Of a stretch of DNA of 33,885 bases, positions 1-6,672 are shown piece after piece. The notes under the pieces are model-generated. The model was given only the letters and a program-made list of their open reading frames with translations. It made no database searches and had not been told where the DNA came from. The DNA is from an uncultured Lachnospiraceae bacterium (GTDB lineage Bacteria > Bacillota > Clostridia > Lachnospirales > Lachnospiraceae), in assembly GCA_910588535.1 (NCBI GenBank), contig CAJUOO010000034.1, positions 1 through 33,885 on the forward strand. Direction: 5' to 3'. The position numbers and the translations under genes are program-made. The first letter of the stretch is position 1, and every line of letters starts with the position of its first letter.

Positions 1-4
1 TCAT
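1..4 (-). CDS. start codon of a gene running off the left edge
   Basis: On the minus strand an ATG at 4-2 follows a good ribosome binding site (GAGAAGGGG, 4 nt spacing) and lies about 100 nt downstream of the aminotransferase stop. It is probably the next gene of the same operon. Only the first codon is inside the window, so nothing can be said about its product. Confidence 0.35.
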
Positions 5-100
5 AATGCCCCTTCTCTCTTTCATTCGGATCCAAGTCTATTGTATGTAGTACTTTTTGCTTGTGAAGGATGTGGCGGAGGCACTTTGTTTCCTTCCATA

Positions 101-1330
101 TTAATCAAAGCAATGACGTATAATATCAAGAATCACTTCCTGCTCTTCCTCACTCATCTTTATATCAGATGGCAGACACAACCCTCTGGCAAAGATATCT
201 GCACTGACATCTCCCTCCACACTTACAAACGGACACATTTGATAAATTGTCTGCATATGCATTGGCTTCCAGATCGGTCGTCCCTCTGCATGATGTTCCA
301 TCAATACTTCCAGTATTTCTGTCGGGCAGGTTTTTCCATGCTCCCCAAGATACAGCGCTTGTTCCTCTGATCGCACCTGTCTACACATGGCTGCCTTGTC
401 AATCAACAAACAGCTAAGCCAATAATTCGACTCTCCCTCACCAATGGGATTCAACGTTACTGGAAGATCTCTAAGCCCTTCTTCATATTTTTTATAAATC
501 TGTTTTTTCCTTGCAATATGCTCTTCTATATGAAGAAAGTTTCCTCTTGCTATCCCTGCAATCACATTGCTCATCCGATAGTTGTATCCCAACTCCCTAT
601 GTTGATACCAAGGAGCAGCCTCTCTTGCCTGTGTGGACCATTTTCTGACACACTGTGCATCCTGCCAAGAATCTGTTAAAAACAAGCCTCCAGAAGAACC
701 TGTGACAATCTTATTTCCATTGAGAGAAACCACATGATATGTACCGAAAGAACCACATCGACGGGAACCTATAGAAGCCCCTAACGCCTCTGCCGCATCT
801 TCCACAAGCCATGCATGATGCTCCTCACAGATCGCTAAAATCTCCTCCATCTTTGCAGGAGCACCATACAGATGAGATAACACCACTATTCGCACTTCTG
901 GAAATTGCTCAAAGGCCCTTTGTAGTGCCTGTGGACTCATATTCCAAGAATCACGCTCTGTATCAATAAAAACAGGGCAGCCTCCCTCATAGATCACAGG
1001 ATTGACTGTGGCGGCAAATGTCAAATCTGAGCAGAATACATGCTGTCCTCTCAGTGCACCACCCGTCATACTTCCCGGATGGCTTCTTTCTCCTGCCAGT
1101 TTCATACACAAATGAAGAGCCGCTGTTCCAGAGGACAATGCCACGGCATACTTCACTCCCACATACTCTGCTGCCATCGCTTCCAGCTTGTCGATATTCT
1201 CCCCAACCGTAGAAACCCAGTTTGAGCGAAATGCCTCTTCTACAAATGTCATCTCTTCTTCGTGCATGGTAGGAGAAGAAAGCCACACCTTCTTATCCAA
1301 TGCTTTGATATAAGTATCTTTCTGAAACAT
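101..1330 (-). CDS. DegT/DnrJ/EryC1/StrS aminotransferase, EpsN-like
   Basis: A PLP-dependent aminotransferase of 409 aa, a normal length for the family. It transfers an amino group to a keto-sugar nucleotide in polysaccharide or glycan synthesis and acts in the cytoplasm. Visible motifs are SSGTAALHL at about 66-74, VEDAAEALG at about 176-184 (PLP-ring Asp near 178) and SLNGNKIVTG at about 200-209, with the Schiff-base lysine near 207. The NGNK context resembles the B. subtilis EpsN branch. The start at 1330 (MFQKDTY) is preferred over an in-frame ATG at 1444. The first 38 codons of the longer frame look unlike the family, and GAGAAGGG sits just before 1330, although its spacing is short. 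A long structured leader precedes the gene, and another gene appears to start just after it. The class is certain; the sugar substrate is unknown. Confidence 0.9.
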   Translation of the reverse strand: MFQKDTYIKALDKKVWLSSPTMHEEEMTFVEEAFRSNWVSTVGENIDKLEAMAAEYVGVKYAVALSSGTAALHLCMKLAGERSHPGSMTGGALRGQHVFCSDLTFAATVNPVIYEGGCPVFIDTERDSWNMSPQALQRAFEQFPEVRIVVLSHLYGAPAKMEEILAICEEHHAWLVEDAAEALGASIGSRRCGSFGTYHVVSLNGNKIVTGSSGGLFLTDSWQDAQCVRKWSTQAREAAPWYQHRELGYNYRMSNVIAGIARGNFLHIEEHIARKKQIYKKYEEGLRDLPVTLNPIGEGESNYWLSCLLIDKAAMCRQVRSEEQALYLGEHGKTCPTEILEVLMEHHAEGRPIWKPMHMQTIYQMCPFVSVEGDVSADIFARGLCLPSDIKMSEEEQEVILDIIRHCFD

Positions 1331-1597
1331 ACCCTTCTCTTTTCTATACTTATTTTTTATAACTATCTTTTCAAATAATATTCTTCCTATTGTTTTCCTG
1401 TAAACATAGAAGCAAAGCCTTTCATCATTATCAAGACAATCCACCTTACCAGCAGACCTATTCGGCTAACTATCATAATAACTCCCAGTACAACTGCCAT
1501 TTGGCTTCTTTGGAAACCCGAAGGCTCCCCGGTGGTACTGTACCTGCAAAGCCTGAAATCACCTGACAAAATCAGCTCTGTAAAGCTCCATTCTCAA
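1331..1597 (-). ncRNA. putative structured leader of the aminotransferase
   Basis: About 265 nt lie between a likely start point (a TATACT box near 1601-1606) and the start codon. On the minus strand the part at about 1480-1580 folds by eye into a compact multi-helix unit. It has GGTAC-A-GTACC, then a hairpin with a UUCG tetraloop (GGAGCC/GGTTTCC), both enclosed by GGCTT/AAGCC, followed by GCC-AAAT-GGC. An upstream hairpin is CTGA-TTTTG-TCAG. I could not match it to a riboswitch class. A 37-residue hydrophobic frame starting with ATG inside it (MAVVLGVIMI...) has no good ribosome binding site. Regulatory leader RNA is an inference. Confidence 0.35.
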
Positions 1598-1616
1598 AAA
1601 GTATACTTTATGAGAA
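1591..1616. repeat. 26-bp imperfect palindrome with AAAGTATACTTT core
   Basis: TTCTCA and TGAGAA arms surround a core with GTATAC at 1601-1606; one base pair is mismatched. The core is shared with the larger palindrome centred at 1721. On the minus strand the centre supplies a TATACT that can serve as the -10 box of the aminotransferase promoter, so the palindrome could be an operator. Confidence 0.55.
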
Positions 1617-1663
1617 CAATCAAGACTTTGTGCACTTTGTACAAAAAATAAGGAAAAAAAGAC

Positions 1664-1691
1664 TTGCAAAACCTGTGAAATATGGTAAAAT
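1664..1691 (+). promoter_or_regulatory. possible plus-strand promoter before the 38-bp palindrome
   Basis: TTGCAA, a 16-bp spacer and TAAAAT. The predicted start falls just before the palindrome at 1703-1740. There is no convincing downstream gene on this strand, so a short RNA is the only obvious product. Weakly supported. Confidence 0.3.
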
Positions 1692-1702
1692 AGCACATAG
1701 AA

Positions 1703-1740
1703 AAACCACTCCGAAAAAGTATACTTTTTCGGAGTGGTTT
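1703..1740. terminator. 38-bp perfect palindrome, likely terminator of the AraC-type gene
   Basis: A perfect palindrome centred on GTATAC (1719-1724), with arms reading AAACCACTCCGAAAAAGT. On the minus strand it lies 150 bp after the regulator's stop and is followed by TTCTATG, so the transcript would form a long hairpin ending in U residues. It shares its AAAGTATACTTT centre with the palindrome at 1591-1616, so a protein-binding role is also possible. Confidence 0.55.
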
Positions 1741-1889
1741 CTTACTTCATGTATTTCCATTCAATCTGTTTACAAAGAACAAGCTGCTAACAACAAAAGT
1801 CACACTTCTTGCTTCTATCAGCCTTCTTTTCTTGCCTTTTACAATCATTTTACAAAAACATCAGCACTTTAAGCGATCTTTTCAGGCTT

Positions 1890-2777
1890 TCAATCTTTCT
1901 TAACAGGAACCCATAGTTCACAAAACAAACCATTTTCGCCATGTTCATAATATACTTCATAATCTGTATCATCTGTCTGCGTATAACCTGTCTGTGGAAC
2001 AAATTCTTTAAAAAACTTATCCCACACTTCACCCAGACAATTGCCATCAGATCCAAAACATTTAAACACAGCATAATCTGTAGATTCTGTCTCCCATATA
2101 GAATAACCATTACTGCTATACTGCTCTAATTTTGTAATATCAGTATTATCATCTATCATAATACCAATTCCATAATCAAAATGAGTCTCGTTATCTTTCA
2201 CCGGCCTACACAAACCATATAAATCTCTTTTTCCTTCCCTGCGAAGCAATTTCATCGCTTTGATAAGATCTTTTTCAGAAGCTTCTGTCCAAAAATCAGG
2301 AATACTATGGTCGCTGTCATCGTTAATGATCTCATTGGGGAAAGCTTTTACCACTGCAAGAAATTGCTGACTTTCTCTGTGTTCAATTCTGTAATCCATA
2401 ATACTACCACCTTCCAAAATAATTTTTATTACAAGTGGATTAAATAGATGAAGCTTTGTTCCTTTTTGCTTTGCCTGTTTTGGATTTGAGCCATGAAAAC
2501 GTGTAAAAGCTTTAGAAAAACTCTCTGGAGATTCATAGCCGTACTTGTATGCCACTTCAATCACTGATATATCTGTTGTCTGTAATTCTTGAGCTGCCAG
2601 TGTAAGACGCCGTTTTCTAATGTATTCATTCGCTGTCATTCCCACGATAAAACTAAATGTCCGATGAAAATTATAGCTTGACATATGCACACTATTTGCT
2701 ACATCGATATAATTAATATCTTCACAAATATGTTCTTCCATATAGCAAATTGCCTGTTGTATAAATTGTATCGACAT
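1890..2777 (-). CDS. AraC-family regulator with GyrI-like effector-binding domain
   Basis: A 295-aa transcription regulator. Residues about 1-110 form an AraC/XylS double helix-turn-helix; the second HTH contains YKYGYESPESFSKAF, the family signature. Residues about 125-295 resemble the GyrI/SOUL effector-binding fold found in Rob and BmrR-type drug-responsive regulators (YRIEHRESQQFLAVVKAF; YYEHGENGLFCELWVPV). Such proteins usually sense amphipathic or toxic small molecules; the ligand here is unknown. The start at 2777 is chosen over an ATG nine codons upstream because AAGGAGG lies 11 nt before it. The gene is monocistronic, followed by a long palindromic terminator and preceded by an AT-rich region with TATAAT-like boxes. 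Confidence 0.9.
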   Translation of the reverse strand: MSIQFIQQAICYMEEHICEDINYIDVANSVHMSSYNFHRTFSFIVGMTANEYIRKRRLTLAAQELQTTDISVIEVAYKYGYESPESFSKAFTRFHGSNPKQAKQKGTKLHLFNPLVIKIILEGGSIMDYRIEHRESQQFLAVVKAFPNEIINDDSDHSIPDFWTEASEKDLIKAMKLLRREGKRDLYGLCRPVKDNETHFDYGIGIMIDDNTDITKLEQYSSNGYSIWETESTDYAVFKCFGSDGNCLGEVWDKFFKEFVPQTGYTQTDDTDYEVYYEHGENGLFCELWVPVKKD

Positions 2778-2859
2778 TCTATTCAATCCTCCTTGCATAA
2801 ACAAATTATAACTGATTATACTTAGAAAGTCCTATTCCTGTTTGCACTAATTTGTCCTA

Positions 2860-3225
2860 AAAATTCATAGATATCCTCTATATCAATAAAAATTTAACAA
2901 CCATTTATTGTATATCTCTGTCTTATATAAATTCTTTTATTACTCAACAAATACCTTTCTTTTGTCTTACTAAGTTTCTAAAACTATCTATCAATTCAAT
3001 ACAAACAGAGATACCACGTGTTTTGCCTAACTGATAAAAACAGTCCGGTAACTTGCCTGTGGTGCTCAAGGAACCTTTTGAAAAACGCCGGCAGTTAGCG
3101 AGGTAGTTTCGAGCTTATTATCTGCTGCGTTTTTCACTAAGCGGGAGCGGAGTGACGGAGGATCACAGACAACTCGCCGGACAGATCTTTTCAAAAAATG
3201 ATACAACAAATTTCTAACAACGGAT
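2860..3225. repeat. palindromic element copy 1 (right half only)
   Basis: A hairpin unit at 3043-3182 (about 140 bp) has imperfect outer arms (GTCCGGTAACTTGCC and its partner ending CTCGCCGGAC) around a conserved core. Its left flank (CACGTGTTTTGCCTAACTGA) and right flank (CAAAAAATGATACAACAAAT) match those of the other copies. The left part, about 2860-3040, resembles the element's AT-rich spacer but is degenerate, and the other hairpin is missing. It lies between the AraC-type gene and the terminator of the DUF2828 gene. Confidence 0.8.
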
Positions 3226-3260
3226 AAGTTAAAAAAGTACAAAAAACCATGGTTTCGCAC

Positions 3261-3297
3261 AAAAAAGGACTGTTCCTCTTTATCAAGGAATAGCCCT
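3261..3297 (-). terminator. terminator of the DUF2828 gene
   Basis: On the minus strand AGGGCTATTCCT, a short loop and AGGAACAGTCCT are followed by TTTTTTG, 13 bp after the stop codon. This is a typical intrinsic terminator with a few mismatches in the stem. Confidence 0.8.
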
Positions 3298-3309
3298 CCA
3301 TATTTCTGT

Positions 3310-4848
3310 TTATATAATTTCCCTCAAAGCCTGCTCGATGGCATCATATCGCTCCCTGTTAAGCTGCTCAATCAGACACTGATATGGATCGACAGAATTG
3401 CTGAGCACCATTTTCACAATACTTGGACTAAAGCCACTGACAAGTGATACACCAAGCCCATTCTCTCTCACTGGAATCGTACCTGTTCTTGAACAGATAT
3501 TCCAGAATACCAACCTTGGAAGAACATATCCCTCCGCCGCATACCGATCCTTTAATATCTCAAACAATCGTTTTGTCGGCCTATTAACAGAGCCTCCACT
3601 TCTGCACACTGTACAGGAATCAAATTCCATATCAGAAAGAATCAAAATATTCTGTGGAAGCTCCTCCTGTTTCATTCGATTTTGAAGTGCTGTCCTAAGA
3701 ATCAGCTCAAAAACTGCCTCTATATTTGTGTTCGCCACCTCATTATGACGAAAAGCAATTTCAAGCTTTTCTCTCAAGGAATGTACCCTGCTCAGATCGA
3801 CAAGCTTTGGTGTTAAACTAAAAGTAATATAATTATCCTTAAACTGCCCTGAACATCTCTCCGCAAAATAAATTGCCAGCGCATTTGCCACCTCAATGCA
3901 GCGAACAGATGTACCACCCACAGATGCTGTCATACTACCTGAACCATCCGCCACACATATCGTATTCCCTGCGCCATTTACCATGTCCGGCAAAGCTTTC
4001 CAAAGTCCTTCAAGAGCTGCATCCTCGCCATTTCTCCACTTTGTCGCTATACAATATTGATGAACAATATCATGCGGGAAAAGCACACTGGCATGGATTT
4101 TCTCCTCCTGTGTCTCAAGCTTAGCAAGAAATTCCTCCCTGCGCACCTTATCATGTCTCAAAAATGCTTTTCTATATTTTAAATTTGCCGATGATGGTAC
4201 AGCAGAGTAATCAATCTGAGACCAATCTCCTCTGCTTATTAACACCTCCACAACTTTTAGATGCTCGCGAAGCTTGGAGAGCATCTGCCTGTATTCACAA
4301 TCAGTAAGTGAAAGCTTTTCCGCCAATCTATGCGCAAGCCTTCTTGTCTCCTTCGAGGAAGCATTAATACTTGGCATCCATTTGGCAAGCAAAGAGATGG
4401 GCTGCTTCTCTATATAAAAATTCCAATCTGCCTCAAGCTGGGTCTTTATAATCTGTACCACATCATCTGCAAGAGACGTATCCAAAAGACAGAACATACT
4501 GTCCCATCTATTGTATTCTGGAATCCATTCTAACAATGCCCTTACAAGCTTTGGCTGAGTCTCTCCCAGATACCTTAATCCTATCCGAAACAGCCTTCTC
4601 TCGCCAAGACCACCACGCACATCGCCTGCAAAAAACAACCACTTTACAGCCAACAGTCTGTCCTCATAAAATGCATCAGAAAACTTATGAATAATCTCCT
4701 GCTCGCTCTGGTTTCTCAAGGAAGATACCTGAAAATTTATATCAACCAACTTACTTCCAGCCGTCTTATAACCGACAGCACCATTTTCTGTCACACTGAC
4801 ATTCCATGAATGATCAAGCGTTGCTTTTAAATTGTCCATAAAGCCCAT
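3310..4848 (-). CDS. DUF2828 family protein with C-terminal vWA domain
   Basis: A 512-aa cytoplasmic protein without a signal peptide or membrane segments. The N-terminal two thirds are helical and carry DUF2828 hallmarks (VSVTENGAVGYKTAG at about 17-31, AGDVRGGLGERRLFRIG at about 74-90). The C-terminal third is a von Willebrand A-type domain with a complete MIDAS metal site: DGSGS at 301-305, Thr near 374 in VANTNIEAVF, and Asp near 406 in ILILSDMEFD. Helical-repeat plus vWA is also the architecture of Ro/TROVE RNA-binding proteins. The molecular role of DUF2828 is not established to my knowledge. The start at 4848 (MGFMDNL) follows AGGGGG with 7 nt spacing; an upstream in-frame ATG lacks this. 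About 375 nt of structured RNA, including a tRNA mimic, precede it on the same strand. A terminator follows, so gene and RNA form one unit. Confidence 0.85.
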   Translation of the reverse strand: MGFMDNLKATLDHSWNVSVTENGAVGYKTAGSKLVDINFQVSSLRNQSEQEIIHKFSDAFYEDRLLAVKWLFFAGDVRGGLGERRLFRIGLRYLGETQPKLVRALLEWIPEYNRWDSMFCLLDTSLADDVVQIIKTQLEADWNFYIEKQPISLLAKWMPSINASSKETRRLAHRLAEKLSLTDCEYRQMLSKLREHLKVVEVLISRGDWSQIDYSAVPSSANLKYRKAFLRHDKVRREEFLAKLETQEEKIHASVLFPHDIVHQYCIATKWRNGEDAALEGLWKALPDMVNGAGNTICVADGSGSMTASVGGTSVRCIEVANALAIYFAERCSGQFKDNYITFSLTPKLVDLSRVHSLREKLEIAFRHNEVANTNIEAVFELILRTALQNRMKQEELPQNILILSDMEFDSCTVCRSGGSVNRPTKRLFEILKDRYAAEGYVLPRLVFWNICSRTGTIPVRENGLGVSLVSGFSPSIVKMVLSNSVDPYQCLIEQLNRERYDAIEQALREII

Positions 4849-5224
4849 TGGTATCCCCCTCTTCTCTATCTTTATCTGATTTCTATCTTTTTGACAAGGC
4901 AGCATATACTAAGACTGGACAATCTTACCCTAAATTGGTTGCTGTTGCTGCCTTTATGAAGAGTGAATGGACTCGAACCATCAACAACTGGCGCCATATG
5001 CATAATTGGTTGCTGTTTAAGATTTATACAAACCTCAATTTTTCAGTGCTCTACCTGTTGAGCTACACTCTTCAAAATTATAAACTTCGCTGCAGACAAT
5101 AGAACATCAAGCTTGCAGCGCCCCAAAGCGGGGTATTTCATCCTCACGGCAATCATATGATTCATTGCTCGTGAGAATTAATCTCCATAATGATAGAGAT
5201 GAACACGCATCCGTGTGTTTCTAA
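4849..5224 (-). ncRNA. structured leader transcript upstream of DUF2828
   Basis: From the -10 box at 5230-5235 the minus-strand transcript contains successive helices. These are ACACAC/GTGTGT-like near 5201-5221, ATCTC/GAGAT (5181-5200), and an 11-bp hairpin CTCACG-GCAAT / ATTGC-CGTGAG (5143-5175, one bulge). Then come CCCC/GGGG (5121-5133) and CGCTGCA/TGCAGCG (5088-5120). The tRNA-like unit (4958-5073) follows, then a 9-bp AAGGCAGCA/TGCTGCCTT helix (4896-4954) enclosing a long loop. No poly-U terminator is seen before the coding start, so the RNA is probably co-transcribed with the gene and may be released by processing. Confidence 0.6.
4958..5073 (-). ncRNA. tRNA-like RNA (Y RNA/YrlA-like candidate)
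   Basis: Read on the minus strand, 116 nt adopt tRNA topology. An 8-bp acceptor-like stem pairs GAAGAGTG (5073-5066) with CACTCTTC (4965-4958). It is followed by TA at the tRNA 8-9 positions, then a canonical D arm GCTC-AACAGGTA-GAGC (5063-5048) with the GG pair. The canonical T arm is GATGG-TTCGAGT-CCATT (4982-4966). There is no anticodon arm. Instead about 60 nt form a bulged stem AATT-(GA)-GGTT / AACC-AATT, perhaps closed at its base by CTG/CAG. No CCA is encoded. The D and T arms are too canonical to be chance. It is not a working tRNA, because the anticodon stem-loop is absent. It resembles bacterial Y RNAs that mimic tRNA, although YrlA domains as I recall them are arranged differently. 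Confidence 0.75.
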
Positions 5225-5229
5225 ATGAA

Positions 5230-5238
5230 ATTATAACA
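5230..5238 (-). promoter_or_regulatory. extended -10 promoter of the tRNA-like RNA and DUF2828 unit
   Basis: On the minus strand TGTTATAAT forms an extended -10 element. The -35 region is poor (TATTCA at 17 bp). The predicted start is near 5223, just before the first hairpin of the leader. Confidence 0.5.
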
Positions 5239-5331
5239 CAAAATTTTCCATTTGAATATAACAATTTCTTTACAATATTCTGAACAATTACTTATATTCT
5301 ATCTATCTGTCAGTATAATATAAGGACAAAA

Positions 5332-6672
5332 CTATTTTATAACTTCTATCCTTTTATTTCTCATATATAGATACGCTCCCAAGCAAATGCATACCGAGAG
5401 CACAGATCCGGCTGGGGAGGCAAGTCCCATAGGAAAAAGTGTGTCTACAAAATATTTTGAGGCAAGATAAGCAAAAGGAATACGAACACAAAGTATGGAA
5501 AGGGAATTGTGAACAAATGAAATACTCGACCAACCATATGCACAGAAATATCCGCTAAAACAAAAATGTATCCCCGCAAAAATAGTATCCCACACATATC
5601 CGCGCATATACTGGCTTCCCAGCAGCACAACTGTGTCATTGTCCGCAAACACCCCAATAAAAGTCTCCGCGCCAAGCTGCATCAAAATACTTACCACTAT
5701 TCCCCAAAGCACCGCTGTGACAGAGGCATAGCGCAGAGTGAGACGTGCGCGATTGTGCTTTCCTGCTCCAATATTTTGCGCCGATAATGTGGACACCGTC
5801 TGCAGCATGGAAGACGGTACAAGAAATAAAATGCCAATAATCTTCTCCACAATTCCCACCGCAGCAGCATCATTCAATCCCCTCTTATTTGCAATAATAG
5901 TGATAACGATAAAAGCGATCTGAATAAAACCATCTTGAAGTGCGACAGGAATCCCGATTTTTAATAATCCTGACATCACTTTTCTTTGAGGCTTAAGACA
6001 TTTTGCCGTCAATGTTATCCCTGTTTTTCGTTTTGCTATCACCAAAAATGACACTATCACACTGATTGTCTGAGCTAGCGTCGTTCCCAGAGCTGCCCCA
6101 GCAGCGCCAAGCCCCATAACACCGATAAAAAGATAGTCAAGAGCTATGTTAGCCGCACAGGCGACCGCTATAAAATACATAGGGCTTTTGGAATCTCCCA
6201 TGCTTCGAAAAATAGAACTGATTATATTGTAGGCAGTGATAAACGGAATTCCAAGAAAGCATATAGTAAGATAGGAAACCGTTCCTGCTACAGCTTCAGA
6301 TGGTGTGGCTATTACCGTTACAATCTGCTTGACAAATACAAGCAATAAAGACAACAATACAAGAGACAGTACCATAAACAATGTCATGGTATTTCCCACC
6401 GCATTGGATGCCTCCTCCCATTTCCCTGCACCGACCGCCTGTCCAATCAGCACAGTTGCCCCCATCGCCAGCCCTATAATTATCACCGTCAGCATATGCA
6501 TCACCTGACTGCCCACGGAAACTGCCGTTGTGCTCTCCACACCACAAAACTGCCCAATAATAAATAGATCTGCCATGCCGTACAAAGTCTGTAAAAAATA
6601 CGACAATATATATGGCAGTGAAAAATACAAAACTGCTCTTCCTACACTGCCTGTTGTCAAATTTCTTTTCAT
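5332..6672 (-). CDS. MATE family efflux transporter
   Basis: A 446-aa inner-membrane protein with about twelve hydrophobic helices in two similar halves, the usual length for MATE/NorM/DinF pumps that exchange Na+ or H+ for cationic drugs or metabolites. Family features are the start LTTGSVGRAVLYFSLPYIL, the MADLFIIGQFCG helix, and GDSKSPMYF between helices 4 and 5. Its ATG overlaps the stop of the upstream membrane-protein gene by 4 bp (ATGA), so the two are translationally coupled. No clear terminator is seen in the 100 bp after it. The substrate cannot be predicted. Confidence 0.92.
   Translation of the reverse strand: MKRNLTTGSVGRAVLYFSLPYILSYFLQTLYGMADLFIIGQFCGVESTTAVSVGSQVMHMLTVIIIGLAMGATVLIGQAVGAGKWEEASNAVGNTMTLFMVLSLVLLSLLLVFVKQIVTVIATPSEAVAGTVSYLTICFLGIPFITAYNIISSIFRSMGDSKSPMYFIAVACAANIALDYLFIGVMGLGAAGAALGTTLAQTISVIVSFLVIAKRKTGITLTAKCLKPQRKVMSGLLKIGIPVALQDGFIQIAFIVITIIANKRGLNDAAAVGIVEKIIGILFLVPSSMLQTVSTLSAQNIGAGKHNRARLTLRYASVTAVLWGIVVSILMQLGAETFIGVFADNDTVVLLGSQYMRGYVWDTIFAGIHFCFSGYFCAYGWSSISFVHNSLSILCVRIPFAYLASKYFVDTLFPMGLASPAGSVLSVCICLGAYLYMRNKRIEVIK

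Noticed and set aside
22..99. 25-codon minus-strand frame after the aminotransferase
   Set aside because: It has no Shine-Dalgarno and a composition without clear protein character; it is more likely an intergenic spacer before the next gene.
1445..1600. Known riboswitch (c-di-GMP, ZTP, THF, T-box) before the aminotransferase
   Set aside because: Short similarities such as GCAAAGCC on the plus strand and ACCACCGGGGAGC on the minus strand are not accompanied by the other conserved helices of these classes.
1630..1872. 80-codon plus-strand frame
   Set aside because: It spans the perfect palindrome and promoter-like sequence, has no ribosome binding site and resembles nothing known.
4958..5073. 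Ordinary tRNA gene or tmRNA
   Set aside because: The acceptor, D and T arms are present, but there is no 5-bp anticodon stem with a 7-nt loop, and about 60 nt take its place. A tmRNA would be about 350 nt, would lack a canonical D stem and would encode a tag peptide.
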